A DNA stretch of 64,000 bases from a virus (IMGVR_UViG_3300015202_000003:124001-188000); one strand, 5' to 3'. Numbered from the stretch's first letter, positions 26,768 through 36,033 are shown. Notes: a model not told the origin generated them from the sequence alone. Made by a program: numbers and translations.

Positions 26768-27478
26768 ATGTCAAATACAAACAGTGAAAATAACGATGCC
26801 GTGGGTTTAGATTACGGCCAAACTAATGAAGTTCCAAACGATGCCAACCCTAAAATTTCATCTGGGGCACCTGAAGGAAAAGTTTTAGGTTATGTTGAAT
26901 CTTCTGATGAGGTTTCGGAAGCCGCTCTTCCAGTAAAAGAAGAATTAAAAGCGGTAGGTGCGGATTACGGTTCACAAAACGCATCTCACAATGACGTTAA
27001 CCCTAAAATTCCATCTGGGGCACCTGAAGGGGAGGTTTTGGGTTATGTTGAATCTTCTGATGAGGTTTCAAACTCTAAAACACCTGTTAAGGATGAAATA
27101 AATGCTTTAGGTGGCGGTGACTACGGGCATACTAATGAAGTTCCTAATGACGCCAACCCTAAGATTCCTTCGGGTGCCCCAGAAGGGGAAGTTTTAGGTT
27201 ATGCTTTACCAACAAGCATTAGAGAGGATACGGTGGAACCTTTTACGGCTTCTCCCAACACAGAAGTCCCTGTTTTTGGAGGTGAGATTGACACCACAAA
27301 CGGTCAAGCTGATTCTTCTCGTGCTGCTAATGAAGTTGTAGGGGAAACAATTCCTGATTTAACTCAAACAGTTTTTCAAAACGTGGACAACGCAACTAAA
27401 GTTTCTGTTTCTGAGGGTTTAGCGGATAGCACACAAAAGAAAGGGTTGCCAGACAGATCACTAACGAAAACTTTTTAA
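26768..27478 (+). CDS. Triple-repeat acidic protein next to the capsid gene
   Basis: 236 residues, acidic and without hydrophobic core, built around three copies of a ~36-residue unit (DYG..N-VPNDANPKI-SGAPEG-VLGYVESSDEVS) at 26810-26918, 26963-27070 and 27119-27204. The rest (EPFTASPNTEVPVFGG and a C-terminal KKGLPDRSLTKTF) is low in order. Position directly after the major capsid gene suggests a head decoration or an internal protein. No known motif. The 123-base leader upstream carries a variant of the GAA-CTTCG-CTC element. Confidence 0.72.
   Translation: MSNTNSENNDAVGLDYGQTNEVPNDANPKISSGAPEGKVLGYVESSDEVSEAALPVKEELKAVGADYGSQNASHNDVNPKIPSGAPEGEVLGYVESSDEVSNSKTPVKDEINALGGGDYGHTNEVPNDANPKIPSGAPEGEVLGYALPTSIREDTVEPFTASPNTEVPVFGGEIDTTNGQADSSRAANEVVGETIPDLTQTVFQNVDNATKVSVSEGLADSTQKKGLPDRSLTKTF
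26810..27204 (+). repeat. Three in-gene repeats (about 36 codons each)
   Basis: Copies start at 26810, 26963 and 27119, spaced 153 and 156 bases. They share NPKI-SGAPEG-VLGY at protein level; copies 1 and 3 both have TNEVPNDANP, while copies 1 and 2 share VESSDEVS after LGY. Frame and spacing are preserved. Confidence 0.88.
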
Positions 27479-27491
27479 AAATTAATTTAAC

Positions 27492-27509
27492 TTAGAATCT
27501 TCGCTCTTT
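27492..27509 (+). promoter_or_regulatory. GAATCTTCGCTC intergenic element
   Basis: Reads ttagaatcttcgctcttt in the 70-base gap between the triple-repeat gene and the next gene. No long stem surrounds this copy, unlike those at 39853, 46272 and 51729. Confidence 0.5.
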
Positions 27510-27548
27510 GTTTTATGTTATTTTTTAATTTAGGTTTAAATTTTCTCA

Positions 27549-28220
27549 ATGCCTAAAGTCACACAGCCACAAGTTGTCGCTTATGTCAAATCTTCTTTAG
27601 GTTATCCGAGTGTTAACATAGAAGTGTCTGATTCTGTGATAGAAGCTCATTTAGCGGTAGCTTTGTTGTTTGTGGCTCCTTATTATTCTGGAACTGTATT
27701 TTTAGAGAAGAATTTTAATACTGTTGTAGATTTAAGGGATGATAAAGTTGAAGAAGTGGTTCAGGTTTATGAAACCACTTCTTTAAACTCTGATTCTTTT
27801 GTTTCGGGTTTAAATTTTGGATTAGCTAATACATATAATTTAAGTGTAAATCCAATCGACAGAGCGATAAACTCTTATAATCAAGCGGAGTTAGTGTCTT
27901 CTTTGGGGAGAAACTTTAAATTTATTGATGGGAGGTTATACGTTTACGGATATGTAGCTTCTACAATTTCTATAGAGTGTTTAAAAACTTTGGAATCTGT
28001 AGAAGAGTTGCGCGACCCTGTTATGATAAATTATCTTTTGGAGTATACTTTAGCCTTAACAAAAATAACTTTAGGAAATATCCGTAGAAAATTTAGTATT
28101 TCTTCTAACCCTGTTCAGATAGATGGTGATGCAATGGCTTCAGACGGTCAGAGTCAAAAAAGCGATTTAGAATCGAGAATAAAAGAGGGGAATGTAGGAA
28201 TCTTTTTTGTTGAGAGGTAG
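27549..28220 (+). CDS. Probable neck / head-completion protein
   Basis: 223 residues. The N-terminus (QPQVVAYVKSSLGYPSVNIEV, SDSVIEAHLAVALLFVAPYY) followed by TVVDLRDDKVEEVVQVYET resembles neck proteins that follow the capsid gene in T4-related giant phages. The C-terminal half holds a helix (MINYLLEYTLALTKITLGNI RRK broken here for length) and ends IKEGNVGIFFVER. No membrane segment or catalytic site. It would join the portal to the tail. The call rests on position and general resemblance, so the exact T4 equivalent (gp13 or gp14) is not assigned. Confidence 0.6.
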   Translation: MPKVTQPQVVAYVKSSLGYPSVNIEVSDSVIEAHLAVALLFVAPYYSGTVFLEKNFNTVVDLRDDKVEEVVQVYETTSLNSDSFVSGLNFGLANTYNLSVNPIDRAINSYNQAELVSSLGRNFKFIDGRLYVYGYVASTISIECLKTLESVEELRDPVMINYLLEYTLALTKITLGNIRRKFSISSNPVQIDGDAMASDGQSQKSDLESRIKEGNVGIFFVER

Positions 28221-28230
28221 AAGATTAGAG

Positions 28231-28258
28231 TTTTTATTTTAAAAATTTAAAATAAAAA
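28231..28258. terminator. AT-only hairpin
   Basis: A 13-bp inverted repeat (tttttattttaaa / tttaaaataaaaa) with a 2-base centre in the gap between two neck-region genes. With no G-C pairs it is a weak terminator at best. Confidence 0.4.
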
Positions 28259-28289
28259 GAAGATATGAAAGATAAAATTTAAAAGGAAT

Positions 28290-29054
28290 ATGTTTAATTC
28301 TTACATTCAGAATCAAGTAGAACAAAAGTTTTCTTCTTATTTCGGCCCCAAATTATTTTTACAAAAATTTAAGTCTTCTCTAAATAAACTTGAATTTTTA
28401 AATTCGGGTGCTACTTCAGGTATTCAATTTACGATTTTCTTTGATGCGTCTCAGATAAATGGGACGTGTTGGAACTCAAAAGACCCTGAAGACTTCACAA
28501 ATTTCACAAAGTATACATCTGAGGGATGCGTAGATTCTTATTTAAGTTTTGTTATTTCTTTTTGTCAATGGTTGGAAGAGACTTTTAATTATTCAAAAAC
28601 CCCTGAATATATTTCTCAATCGGTTTTAGCAAAAACTCCAGAAACAAAACAAAATCCTTTTTTCTTAAATATGAGTAAGCTAAGAGAAAAAGGAGATGGG
28701 GATTCGGGGGTGTTTTTAAATTATTCTCCTAATTTATATTCTTCTCCGATGGGGGAGGGTTCTTCCAATGTAGATTTAAAAGAGGTTTATATTTTTTGTG
28801 AGCGTCAAATTAAGGGTCAGTTGTTGGAGAATAGGGTTCAATTAATTTTAAACGAAGACAGTGTTGAATTACTTTATCCTAAATATGAAGCTGTTTTACG
28901 AGCAACAATCGGGGGTAATTTTGAAATAGTTTCTTCAATTGCTTTACCTTCTAAGTTTTCAATTGATTATTCTTCTCCGATTAGCACACAAAATATGTGT
29001 CGTATTTTTTCTCGTTGGTTTTTTTGTGAAAGTGAGTTAGGTTTCTATTTATAA
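28290..29054 (+). CDS. Unrecognised protein in the neck region
   Basis: 254 residues, the only gene here with a near-consensus Shine-Dalgarno-like stretch (aaaaggaatATG), though the spacing is short. Mixed alpha/beta: an N-terminal helix (YIQNQVEQKFSSYF), a strand (GIQFTIFFDASQING), a helical block (YLSFVISFCQWLEETFNYS), and C-terminal strands (YEAVLRATIGGNFEIVSS) ending CRIFSRWFFCESELGFYL. No motif recognised. Its position between a neck candidate and large accessory proteins suggests a head-tail connector component, unproven. Confidence 0.65.
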   Translation: MFNSYIQNQVEQKFSSYFGPKLFLQKFKSSLNKLEFLNSGATSGIQFTIFFDASQINGTCWNSKDPEDFTNFTKYTSEGCVDSYLSFVISFCQWLEETFNYSKTPEYISQSVLAKTPETKQNPFFLNMSKLREKGDGDSGVFLNYSPNLYSSPMGEGSSNVDLKEVYIFCERQIKGQLLENRVQLILNEDSVELLYPKYEAVLRATIGGNFEIVSSIALPSKFSIDYSSPISTQNMCRIFSRWFFCESELGFYL

Positions 29055-29104
29055 TTAACAATTTAATATAGGAATTTAGAAAGAAAAATTTAAATTTTTA
29101 AATC

Positions 29105-30640
29105 ATGTCTAAAACAAAGGTATTGAGAGAGATTTTTGAAAGGATTGTTGTTTCTAATAAGGAAACCGATTTCGATGTTAATCCCCATTTATTTTTAGGG
29201 GAAAGCAAGATGCAAGTTTTGGGTATCAGTCCATTACACAGAGTAGGTTCTGAACAAATTGTTGAAAGAGACAAACCTCTTTCTTCCACTTCAAGTTCAT
29301 CTGCTCCTAAAGATAATGGAAAATCCGATGAACAACATCAAGCGGAAATGGATTCTTGGTTAAAGCGCAATCAGGAGTTTATGGGTTCTCAAACTCCTGA
29401 CGAACAAAAAGCTATTAAAAGTTGGAAGTCCAATCGTTACAAACAAAAAGCTTTTGGTATTACGGGACAATTAAAACCGGGAACTCCTTATAACAAAGAG
29501 TGGGCGGTTCGTCACCAACAAAGAGTAATGGTAAAGTCTCCTGACCAGAAATCTCTTCAAACTTCAAAAATAAAAGTTTTGAATATGATTAAGGTTACGA
29601 AGAAACGGGCAGCTTCAGGTCGCTGGAAAGTAAATTTTAAGAAGTCAATTGACAAGCGTCATGCTTTAGGTTTGAAAGCGGGTTCAGGAACAAGGAAATA
29701 TAATCCCAAGAAACTTTTAAACAATAAGTCTTTTCAAAATCAAAAGTTTTACGATAAGCGCAAGGAGTTGATTCAAGCACATGGCGGCGAAGAGGGTGCG
29801 AAAAAACACGTTGATGATTTGATTGCAAAAGACAATTTAAATGTAAGGGCTTACAATGCTGGAAAAGAAGGTGCTGAAAAATTCTTTCATTCAACTCTTA
29901 CGGACGATCAACACAAGGAATTGGGTGGTTTGAGAGGCTTGTCAAAAGCGAAGAAAATCCGTCAATTTAAACAAGCTGCTCATCCTGATGTTTTAGACAA
30001 AATGGATAAGATGGTTGGTGGTGATGGTTATAAAGAAACGTCTAACTCAAAAGATTCCGATAAGAAAACAACTTCAAATAACACTTCAATTTCAAAAAGA
30101 AAAAGTTCAATTGCCAATGTTCAATTAGAAGAATCTTATTACAAACTTCCTTCTCAGAAGAAATTGAACGAAGCATTAGAGAACGACGAAGAATATGCTA
30201 CTTACGAACAGTTGTTCCAAACATATTTTCCTGATTTTGATGTTACTTATGTTGACACCGATGCTGGAGCAACTTTTACATTAACGGATGATGATGGGGA
30301 TGTTGTTTTAACTTTAGTTGTTTTAGAGAATGAAAATGACGAAGATGATTTGGAAGAAGAGACAGATACGGTAACAGTTTTCGTTGGGGACGGTTATGAG
30401 TATTTAGAATCTGTTGTTCAATCTTATGAGGGAGACGAAGGCGTTTTCCCTTCCGAAGATTTAGAAGATTTCTTGGATGAAGCTTCACAGTTGTATTACG
30501 ATACTGAAGATGAGGAAGACGATGAGGTAGAAGATGACGACGGCGAAAATGTTTTACAACAAGATGGTATGGGTAACTTTGTTACAGTTGAAACTCCTTC
30601 TTCTTTAGCAAAAACAGAATCTGGATTTTACGGAGATTAA
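29105..30640 (+). CDS. Unrecognised charged protein with HPD motif
   Basis: 511 residues in two parts. Residues ~100-310 are strongly basic (KIKVLNMIKVTKKRAASGR, FKKSIDKRHALGLKAG, YNPKKLLNNKSF) and contain KKIRQFKQAAHPDVLDKMDK, an HPD tripeptide between two helices as in a DnaJ J-domain, although the rest of a J-domain is not convincing. Residues ~355-490 are very acidic (VTYVDTDAGATFTLTDDDGD; EDEEDDEVEDDDGE) and may form a small alpha/beta domain. The charge split suggests a DNA-binding head protein with a DNA-mimic-like tail, which is inference. A terminator follows. Confidence 0.7.
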   Translation: MSKTKVLREIFERIVVSNKETDFDVNPHLFLGESKMQVLGISPLHRVGSEQIVERDKPLSSTSSSSAPKDNGKSDEQHQAEMDSWLKRNQEFMGSQTPDEQKAIKSWKSNRYKQKAFGITGQLKPGTPYNKEWAVRHQQRVMVKSPDQKSLQTSKIKVLNMIKVTKKRAASGRWKVNFKKSIDKRHALGLKAGSGTRKYNPKKLLNNKSFQNQKFYDKRKELIQAHGGEEGAKKHVDDLIAKDNLNVRAYNAGKEGAEKFFHSTLTDDQHKELGGLRGLSKAKKIRQFKQAAHPDVLDKMDKMVGGDGYKETSNSKDSDKKTTSNNTSISKRKSSIANVQLEESYYKLPSQKKLNEALENDEEYATYEQLFQTYFPDFDVTYVDTDAGATFTLTDDDGDVVLTLVVLENENDEDDLEEETDTVTVFVGDGYEYLESVVQSYEGDEGVFPSEDLEDFLDEASQLYYDTEDEEDDEVEDDDGENVLQQDGMGNFVTVETPSSLAKTESGFYGD

Positions 30641-30660
30641 AATTTAAAAAAATTAAATAA

Positions 30661-30706
30661 GAAGATAAGATAAACAATAACAATTAAACATCTTATCTTT
30701 TTATTT
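30661..30706 (+). terminator. Hairpin terminator before the 1149-residue gene
   Basis: A 10-bp stem aagataagat / atcttatctt with an 18-base loop, then ttttattt. It ends about 15 bases before the ATG at 30721, so it lies in that gene's leader and could act as an attenuator. Confidence 0.7.
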
Positions 30707-30720
30707 AATTTTATTTTCAA

Positions 30721-33700
30721 ATGAAAAAACAAATTTCAGAGGGTTTTTTACCTTTAGAAAAATTCAACAAAGTTTTCTACAATGATCCTAAGTTATGGTC
30801 TTCTTCGGCTAACAAGTTAGATTATAAATTTGAAGTTTTAAATACTAACAGTTGGAAAGTTTATTTACCTAACAGTGTTATCTTATATGTAAATACGAAA
30901 GGGGATTTTTATATTGAATCTAAAGAGAGAGATGTTCAAATTGCATTGGATTCAATGGCTGTAGTTTGGAGTGATTTATATTTAAAAGACATGTATGAGA
31001 TAGAAGATTTTTTTAAATTTGTAAATGAAACAATAGAAAAGAAATTACCCAAACAAACTCCTCTTTCTTACCCAACAATTTCCATTGAAAATTTAAATTT
31101 AAGTTCAACAGATTCTCAAATAAAAAGATTACAAGAAATAGCTGTTTTAGCTAAAAAATATGGTTTTAAATCTAAACTAAGTAGAAATGCTTCTTATGTA
31201 GATTGTGGTAAATTAGCAGATGGTGTAGAATTTAACATAGGTTTTAGTGGAAACCTTTCTTTTACGGGCTTTGATTGTAAAAAATGGGAGTGGCTTTTCC
31301 CTCTTCAAAGAGGTTTAGGAAGAGATTTAAAAGACATTGAAGTTTTATTTCAATTAATTAAAAAACAAAATTCTTCTTTAATAATTAAAGAGTCTTCAAA
31401 CTTGGAAGCTGTCAAATCATTACAGAAAAGACTGTTTAAAAATTTAAATTTGGAAGTAGAAAAAGCGGGTTTTGAGCCGGGAGAAGTTTTAGAAATTACG
31501 ACTTTTTCTAACAAAGTTTTGATTCATCTAACAGCAGATAAAAAAGAAGATTTAACGGAATTAGAAAACATTATTTCTAATAATGAAGTTATTAAATCTA
31601 TAGACTCGGACAGTTTAGACTGGGAAGGGCATAACGATTTTATGTCTTCTGTCAATATTTCTTTAAAACAAATTAAAGAATCTTATGATGATGAAGAAGA
31701 CGACGGAGATTTTTCTCGTAGTCTTCCAGACATAGAATCTGACATTAAAGCAAAAGAACCTCAAGAAAAAGATAATAGAGAAGAAGAGCTAACTAATTTT
31801 ATTAAATCTTTGTTGGGTTCTTCCGTTAGATTAAAGACGGTTAAAAAATCAAAAACAAAAGTTTCTTTGATAGGAACTAATAAAGGAAAGACGGTTCAAA
31901 TAGATTATGACAGTTCTAATTCAATAGAAGCCACAGTTTTAACTCTTTCGGTTTCTCCTGAACTTTTAGTTAAAGACAAGTTAAAAAAATACAATTCTTT
32001 CTTTTTAGGGGATGGAGATTTGTGTTTTCAAAAAGAGGCAGTAGAACCTATCGGTTCTTTCATAAATAAAATGATTAAATTTAAAAACCCTTCTTCTTTA
32101 CGAGAAGACGTTAATCCAGACAACGAAGATGCTGTCTTAGATTTGGACAGAGTGGAGACTTTGTTAGACAATCTTTTTTCTGATTTCAATATGGAATCTA
32201 AAATTGAAGGTGGAACATTAACTTACGGTTATTTAGAAGACGGCGACACTCTTGAAATCACAGAGGAGGGCGAAGTTTCTTATGATGGTTTAATGGAGTT
32301 GGCAACCAAAGTTTTTTCGGAAGATTCCGAAATTGATTCTTTTGACGATGAAGATGATTTAAATTCTTTTCTTTCGGATTTTGCTTCTGCTTTTACGGAA
32401 GTCATGGAAGCATTAGAAGAAACCGTTCCCGATTCAGAAGATGAAAAAGAAGATGTAACCGAGGAAGGAGAGGTTTCCGAATCTTACAATCCCAAAAAAG
32501 GAGGCAGAGTTGTTTTTGAATTAGAAGGCGAAGTTTACGGGGGACAAATTTTAACTTGTGAGAATCTATCTGTTTCAAAGACTCCGAATTGGAACATTGT
32601 TTTCTTAGATGAAGAAAACGAAATTCAAAATATTACACAAGATAGAGATGGGGCTTTAAATTTTAAATTTTCTCGTTTAGAAAATAAAGTAGGAAAAACA
32701 AATTCTTTATTAGAACAGGTAGAGAATCTAAGTCCAGACATCTTAACTTCTCTTTCTGAAGGAATTTTTAGGGCGGTAGAAGTTTTTCCTGAGTTGTCAA
32801 TTGAACAAGTTTTTGAAACACTTTCAGTTTTCAAGGGCGGTTTATTTGAAGGTTTTCAGTTTCGTCGCACGGTTCACGGTTTAGTAAAACAAAGAACTGG
32901 TTTAATTCATCATACTGCGGCTCAAATTGCGGGTTTCCGTCATGCTGCTCGTATTCGTGCCCGCAAGCCAAAAATGAGTGCAACGATTAGAAATAAAATT
33001 AAAAGAAGTTTAATCAAAGCACATAGGAAAGGTTTCTTCAAAGATGCTTTAGTAACTCGCAGAGTGGGTAAGTTTGGTTTACAACAGAACAGACTAAAGA
33101 AATTTAATTCTTCTAACAGGTTTCAAAAACCTGATTTAATGACAAAACCTGTTGTTCAACATCCTCAATTAGCTTTTTCAAAACACGAATCTAATAGAAC
33201 AAACAGAAAGAACCCATTTTTAATGGAGTCTAATGAATTGGAAGATTATGGCGATGAAGGGACTGTCAAACAAATTTTAAATTTTATTGCTCGTTATTAT
33301 CGTAAAGCAAACGGCTGTCTCACTCCTAATTTGACGGGTCTTTTTAAATCTGAGAATATCAACCCAACTTCGGGTTTGAAAATTCTTGATGGTTTAGTAA
33401 AGTCGGGTTATTTAACGCAAAAAGCCTATGGGGACAAAGAAGAAGAAACTTTTGAATACGAGTTTTCTTCTCAGGGAATAAACTGGTATAAAGGATTAAA
33501 AGAATCTTTAATGGAAGATGATTCGGATTCTCTTAAAAATACAACTTTAAAAATTCTTTCTTGGGTAATTGAATTAGATTCAAAAGACGAATCTTTTACG
33601 TTAACTAATAAAAAATCGAAAGTTAACATCGAAGTTTCAAAATCAGATGATGCTAAAAACTACGCTGCTTTATTAAAACTAATGGATGAGGAAGAAGTAA

Positions 33701-34170
33701 CTGTAAGAGTTTCTGCTTTCTTCAAACTCCTTCCCGGTCTAAAGAAAGTGCAAGAGAGTCGTTTTGTTAGCTTATTCAACGATTCGGACGCGGATGAGGA
33801 AGAAGAGTTGACTTACGAAGATGGTTATTTAATGTTGGGGGATTATAGGTTTATTAACAGAAAATTTTCTTCTTTAGATAAGGCTCAAAAATGGTTGAAA
33901 ACTCTCAAACTAAAATTTTCAATTAAAGACCCAGAAGATGAGGGGTATCACGAAGACGATAAAGTTTCCGAGGGTTATTCTTTTAAATCTAATAAAAATT
34001 TAAAAGAGAACAATACAAAAACTTATACGGCCAATTACGAAGAAACAGATTTTTATAAATTTGGTTCCTTGGCGGGCAGAGTAAAAGCTCAAGCTAAAGC
34101 CCGCGAGCGTTCCATTGCGGAATCAACGGGAAGAAAGTTTAGAGACTTAGTTTCTTTAACTGAGCATTAA
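30721..34170 (+). CDS. Large unrecognised multidomain protein with winged-helix-like segment
   Basis: 1149 residues. N-terminal ~330 residues are alpha/beta, with internally similar segments (YKFEVLNTNSWKVYLP...; KFGFKSKLSR-type). Acidic linkers follow (~320-350, 530-585). Near residues 715-815 there is a very basic, His/Arg-rich block (HGLVKQRTGLIHHTAAQIAG, RIRARKPKMSATIRNKIKR). Residues ~835-925 read like a winged helix (VKQILNFIARYYRKANG, GLKILDGLVKSGYLTQKAYG), suggesting DNA binding. The C-terminus ends RERSIAESTGRKFRDLVSL. Alternating acid and basic domains near the capsid genes suggest an internal DNA-associated head protein, unproven. A strong terminator follows. Confidence 0.72.
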   Translation: MKKQISEGFLPLEKFNKVFYNDPKLWSSSANKLDYKFEVLNTNSWKVYLPNSVILYVNTKGDFYIESKERDVQIALDSMAVVWSDLYLKDMYEIEDFFKFVNETIEKKLPKQTPLSYPTISIENLNLSSTDSQIKRLQEIAVLAKKYGFKSKLSRNASYVDCGKLADGVEFNIGFSGNLSFTGFDCKKWEWLFPLQRGLGRDLKDIEVLFQLIKKQNSSLIIKESSNLEAVKSLQKRLFKNLNLEVEKAGFEPGEVLEITTFSNKVLIHLTADKKEDLTELENIISNNEVIKSIDSDSLDWEGHNDFMSSVNISLKQIKESYDDEEDDGDFSRSLPDIESDIKAKEPQEKDNREEELTNFIKSLLGSSVRLKTVKKSKTKVSLIGTNKGKTVQIDYDSSNSIEATVLTLSVSPELLVKDKLKKYNSFFLGDGDLCFQKEAVEPIGSFINKMIKFKNPSSLREDVNPDNEDAVLDLDRVETLLDNLFSDFNMESKIEGGTLTYGYLEDGDTLEITEEGEVSYDGLMELATKVFSEDSEIDSFDDEDDLNSFLSDFASAFTEVMEALEETVPDSEDEKEDVTEEGEVSESYNPKKGGRVVFELEGEVYGGQILTCENLSVSKTPNWNIVFLDEENEIQNITQDRDGALNFKFSRLENKVGKTNSLLEQVENLSPDILTSLSEGIFRAVEVFPELSIEQVFETLSVFKGGLFEGFQFRRTVHGLVKQRTGLIHHTAAQIAGFRHAARIRARKPKMSATIRNKIKRSLIKAHRKGFFKDALVTRRVGKFGLQQNRLKKFNSSNRFQKPDLMTKPVVQHPQLAFSKHESNRTNRKNPFLMESNELEDYGDEGTVKQILNFIARYYRKANGCLTPNLTGLFKSENINPTSGLKILDGLVKSGYLTQKAYGDKEEETFEYEFSSQGINWYKGLKESLMEDDSDSLKNTTLKILSWVIELDSKDESFTLTNKKSKVNIEVSKSDDAKNYAALLKLMDEEEVTVRVSAFFKLLPGLKKVQESRFVSLFNDSDADEEEELTYEDGYLMLGDYRFINRKFSSLDKAQKWLKTLKLKFSIKDPEDEGYHEDDKVSEGYSFKSNKNLKENNTKTYTANYEETDFYKFGSLAGRVKAQAKARERSIAESTGRKFRDLVSLTEH

Positions 34171-34190
34171 AAAGAGATTATAAACAAATT

Positions 34191-34226
34191 AAAAAGACCT
34201 TATCTTTTTTGATAAGGTCTTTTTTG
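34191..34226 (+). terminator. Terminator after the 1149-residue gene
   Basis: A 14-bp stem aaaaagaccttatc / gataaggtcttttt with a 5-base loop runs into a T-run and ttgttg. Downstream, 34232-34257 contains a run of taaa units. Confidence 0.9.
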
Positions 34227-34285
34227 TTGTATATATTAAATAAATAAATAAATAAAGAAGTAGGAGACAACAAAAACCTTAAAAA

Positions 34286-34903
34286 ATGTTTGACATAGAA
34301 AAACTATCTTTTCCAAGCATAGACCCTCAAACCAACGAAGTAAATTATTTGAGGGATAGGTTTTACGAATCTCTTTCTATCAGGGGATATAAAGCAAAAA
34401 TTTATTTGGTAACATCTGAAACGGACGATTACAACATGGATGCTAATAATATTTCCTATAAGGAACCTATTTCAAGTTTTTTACATTTGGAAGAATACCC
34501 TAAAAGAACAATTTTATCGGCATTTGGTTGGATGAGTGAAACAGATCAACAACAACCGATAGCTTATTTACCTACATATTATTACGATCCAATAACAAAA
34601 GAACAGTTTAATTTTTATCCGAAAAGAAATACAAAAATAGAATTAGAGTATGATTCTTTATTTAGCGAACATTCTTCTCGTTTATTTTTAGTTTCTGACA
34701 TTCAAGCGGATAGTCCTCATGTTATTAATTGGATTTGTTTGTTAGTTCCTCATAGGGAGAAGTTAGTTCTTCCTATTTCAACGATTCCTCTTCCTGACGA
34801 CGATTTAGTTTCACAAACAAGTTTCGATGCGACTTCTACGGGGCCAATCGGAGATTCTGATTTTAGATATTTAAATCCTAACAGTCCTAATAGGAGAAGT
34901 TAG
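34286..34903 (+). CDS. Probable neck / head-tail connector protein
   Basis: 205 residues, beta-rich. It starts MFDIEKLSFPSIDPQTNEVNY and contains GYKAKIYLVTSETDDYNMDA, FGWMSETDQQQPIAYLPTYY, and IELEYDSLFSEHSSRLFLVS, ending in a Pro/Asn tail (FRYLNPNSPNRRS). Sequences of this sort, short beta proteins between capsid and sheath, are commonly neck or connector components, but I cannot place it against a specific T4 protein. It begins a new transcription unit after the terminator at 34191. Confidence 0.55.
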   Translation: MFDIEKLSFPSIDPQTNEVNYLRDRFYESLSIRGYKAKIYLVTSETDDYNMDANNISYKEPISSFLHLEEYPKRTILSAFGWMSETDQQQPIAYLPTYYYDPITKEQFNFYPKRNTKIELEYDSLFSEHSSRLFLVSDIQADSPHVINWICLLVPHREKLVLPISTIPLPDDDLVSQTSFDATSTGPIGDSDFRYLNPNSPNRRS

Positions 34904-34970
34904 TTAATTAATTTAACTTAGAGTTTTAATTTTTTGTATTTTTATAGTTTAATTTTTAAAAATTTAAAAA

Positions 34971-35363
34971 GTGTTACCTTCTCATTTAATTTTCAAGTTT
35001 CATAATTCTCATTTAAAGAAAAATAAGTTTTATGGAACTTTGGATTCAAAAAACAAGTTAAAATTTGAACAGAAATTAGAAGAAAAACATTTTAAATTTT
35101 TAGAGAGTTTGTGGAATAAAAGACCTAAAGAATATGAGAAGTTTAAAATAGAAAAGATTAAACATATAAATCATCTGTTTACGATAAGACCTAAAATCTC
35201 TTCTTATGTAGAAGAAAGGGAGTTGAAAGAAATAGAGTATGGAAGTTTAGATTCCAAGAGAAAACAAAAACCCCATAAATTTTTAAATGGGGTTTTCAAT
35301 AAATTAAAAGAGAAGTCTCATATTTTAATAAAAGAGACAGAAAAAGAATTTAAAAAAATATAA
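34971..35363 (+). CDS. Small basic unrecognised protein (GTG start)
   Basis: 130 residues, strongly basic (Lys-rich), starting with GTG; no in-frame ATG is close. Two related motifs are visible: YGTLDSKNKLKFEQKLEE near residue 21 and YGSLDSKRKQKPHKFLNG near residue 90, so it is an internal duplication. It abuts the next gene (1 base apart). No known motif; nucleic-acid contact or a minor structural role is possible from its charge. Confidence in the reading frame is supported by the tight packing. Confidence 0.62.
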   Translation: MLPSHLIFKFHNSHLKKNKFYGTLDSKNKLKFEQKLEEKHFKFLESLWNKRPKEYEKFKIEKIKHINHLFTIRPKISSYVEERELKEIEYGSLDSKRKQKPHKFLNGVFNKLKEKSHILIKETEKEFKKI

Positions 35364-35364
35364 T

Positions 35365-35958
35365 ATGTTTTTAACCTTGTATTCTAAAGCGGTAACACAA
35401 AAAATAAAAGCGATTTTTCCGAATACTTTTTATTCTCTTCCAGAACAATTGTTAGAAAAAGCGGCAATTCAAACAACGCCGTCCAATCTTCCAATTTTAC
35501 CTGTGTTGGGGGTTTATCGTTCAAGTTGGGAAATAATACAAGATCAATCTTACGTTCAAAGTTTTCAAGGAGTAGCGGGTTTAAGAAGTCCTTCTAATAC
35601 GAACGGGAATTTTTTGAAATTGAAAAGACAAGGAATAAAAATAATTTTTCAATTTGATATTGTTTCCAACACACAAAGGGAAATGGACACTGTAGCGGAG
35701 GAGTTGTATTGGTTTTTAATTTCTTATCCGAAAGTTTCTTTTCAAATTAAGAATCCGTTTCCTTTTACTTTTAACGAATCAAATTTAATTTTTCAAAATG
35801 TAACGGACAACTCTTCTCCCAATGAATTTAAACAGAGTGGTTATTTATATCGAACGACTTATGATTTTTCTTTAGAGGGTTGTTATTTAATAAATTGGGC
35901 TAATTGGGAGGAGATAAGACAGATAGATGTTGGATTGGAATTAATAACTTCCGATTAA
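35365..35958 (+). CDS. Probable tail terminator / tail completion protein
   Basis: 197 residues, mixed alpha/beta. VLGVYRSSWEIIQDQSYVQS, IKIIFQFDIVSNTQREMD, TVAEELYWFLISYPKVSFQI and YLYRTTYDFSLEGCYLINWA follow the layout of tail-terminator proteins that cap the tube (lambda gpU / T4 gp15 class): a hydrophobic strand core, a central helix with ELYWFL, and a C-terminal strand pair. The position just upstream of the sheath gene agrees with this. The family match is by pattern only, so gp15 equivalence is a suggestion. Confidence 0.52.
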   Translation: MFLTLYSKAVTQKIKAIFPNTFYSLPEQLLEKAAIQTTPSNLPILPVLGVYRSSWEIIQDQSYVQSFQGVAGLRSPSNTNGNFLKLKRQGIKIIFQFDIVSNTQREMDTVAEELYWFLISYPKVSFQIKNPFPFTFNESNLIFQNVTDNSSPNEFKQSGYLYRTTYDFSLEGCYLINWANWEEIRQIDVGLELITSD

Positions 35959-36033
35959 ACTTTTAACAAATCTAAAATTAAATTTGTCTCATTTTTATTT
36001 TAATTTATCATAAAGAAGAAAAGACCTATTAAG

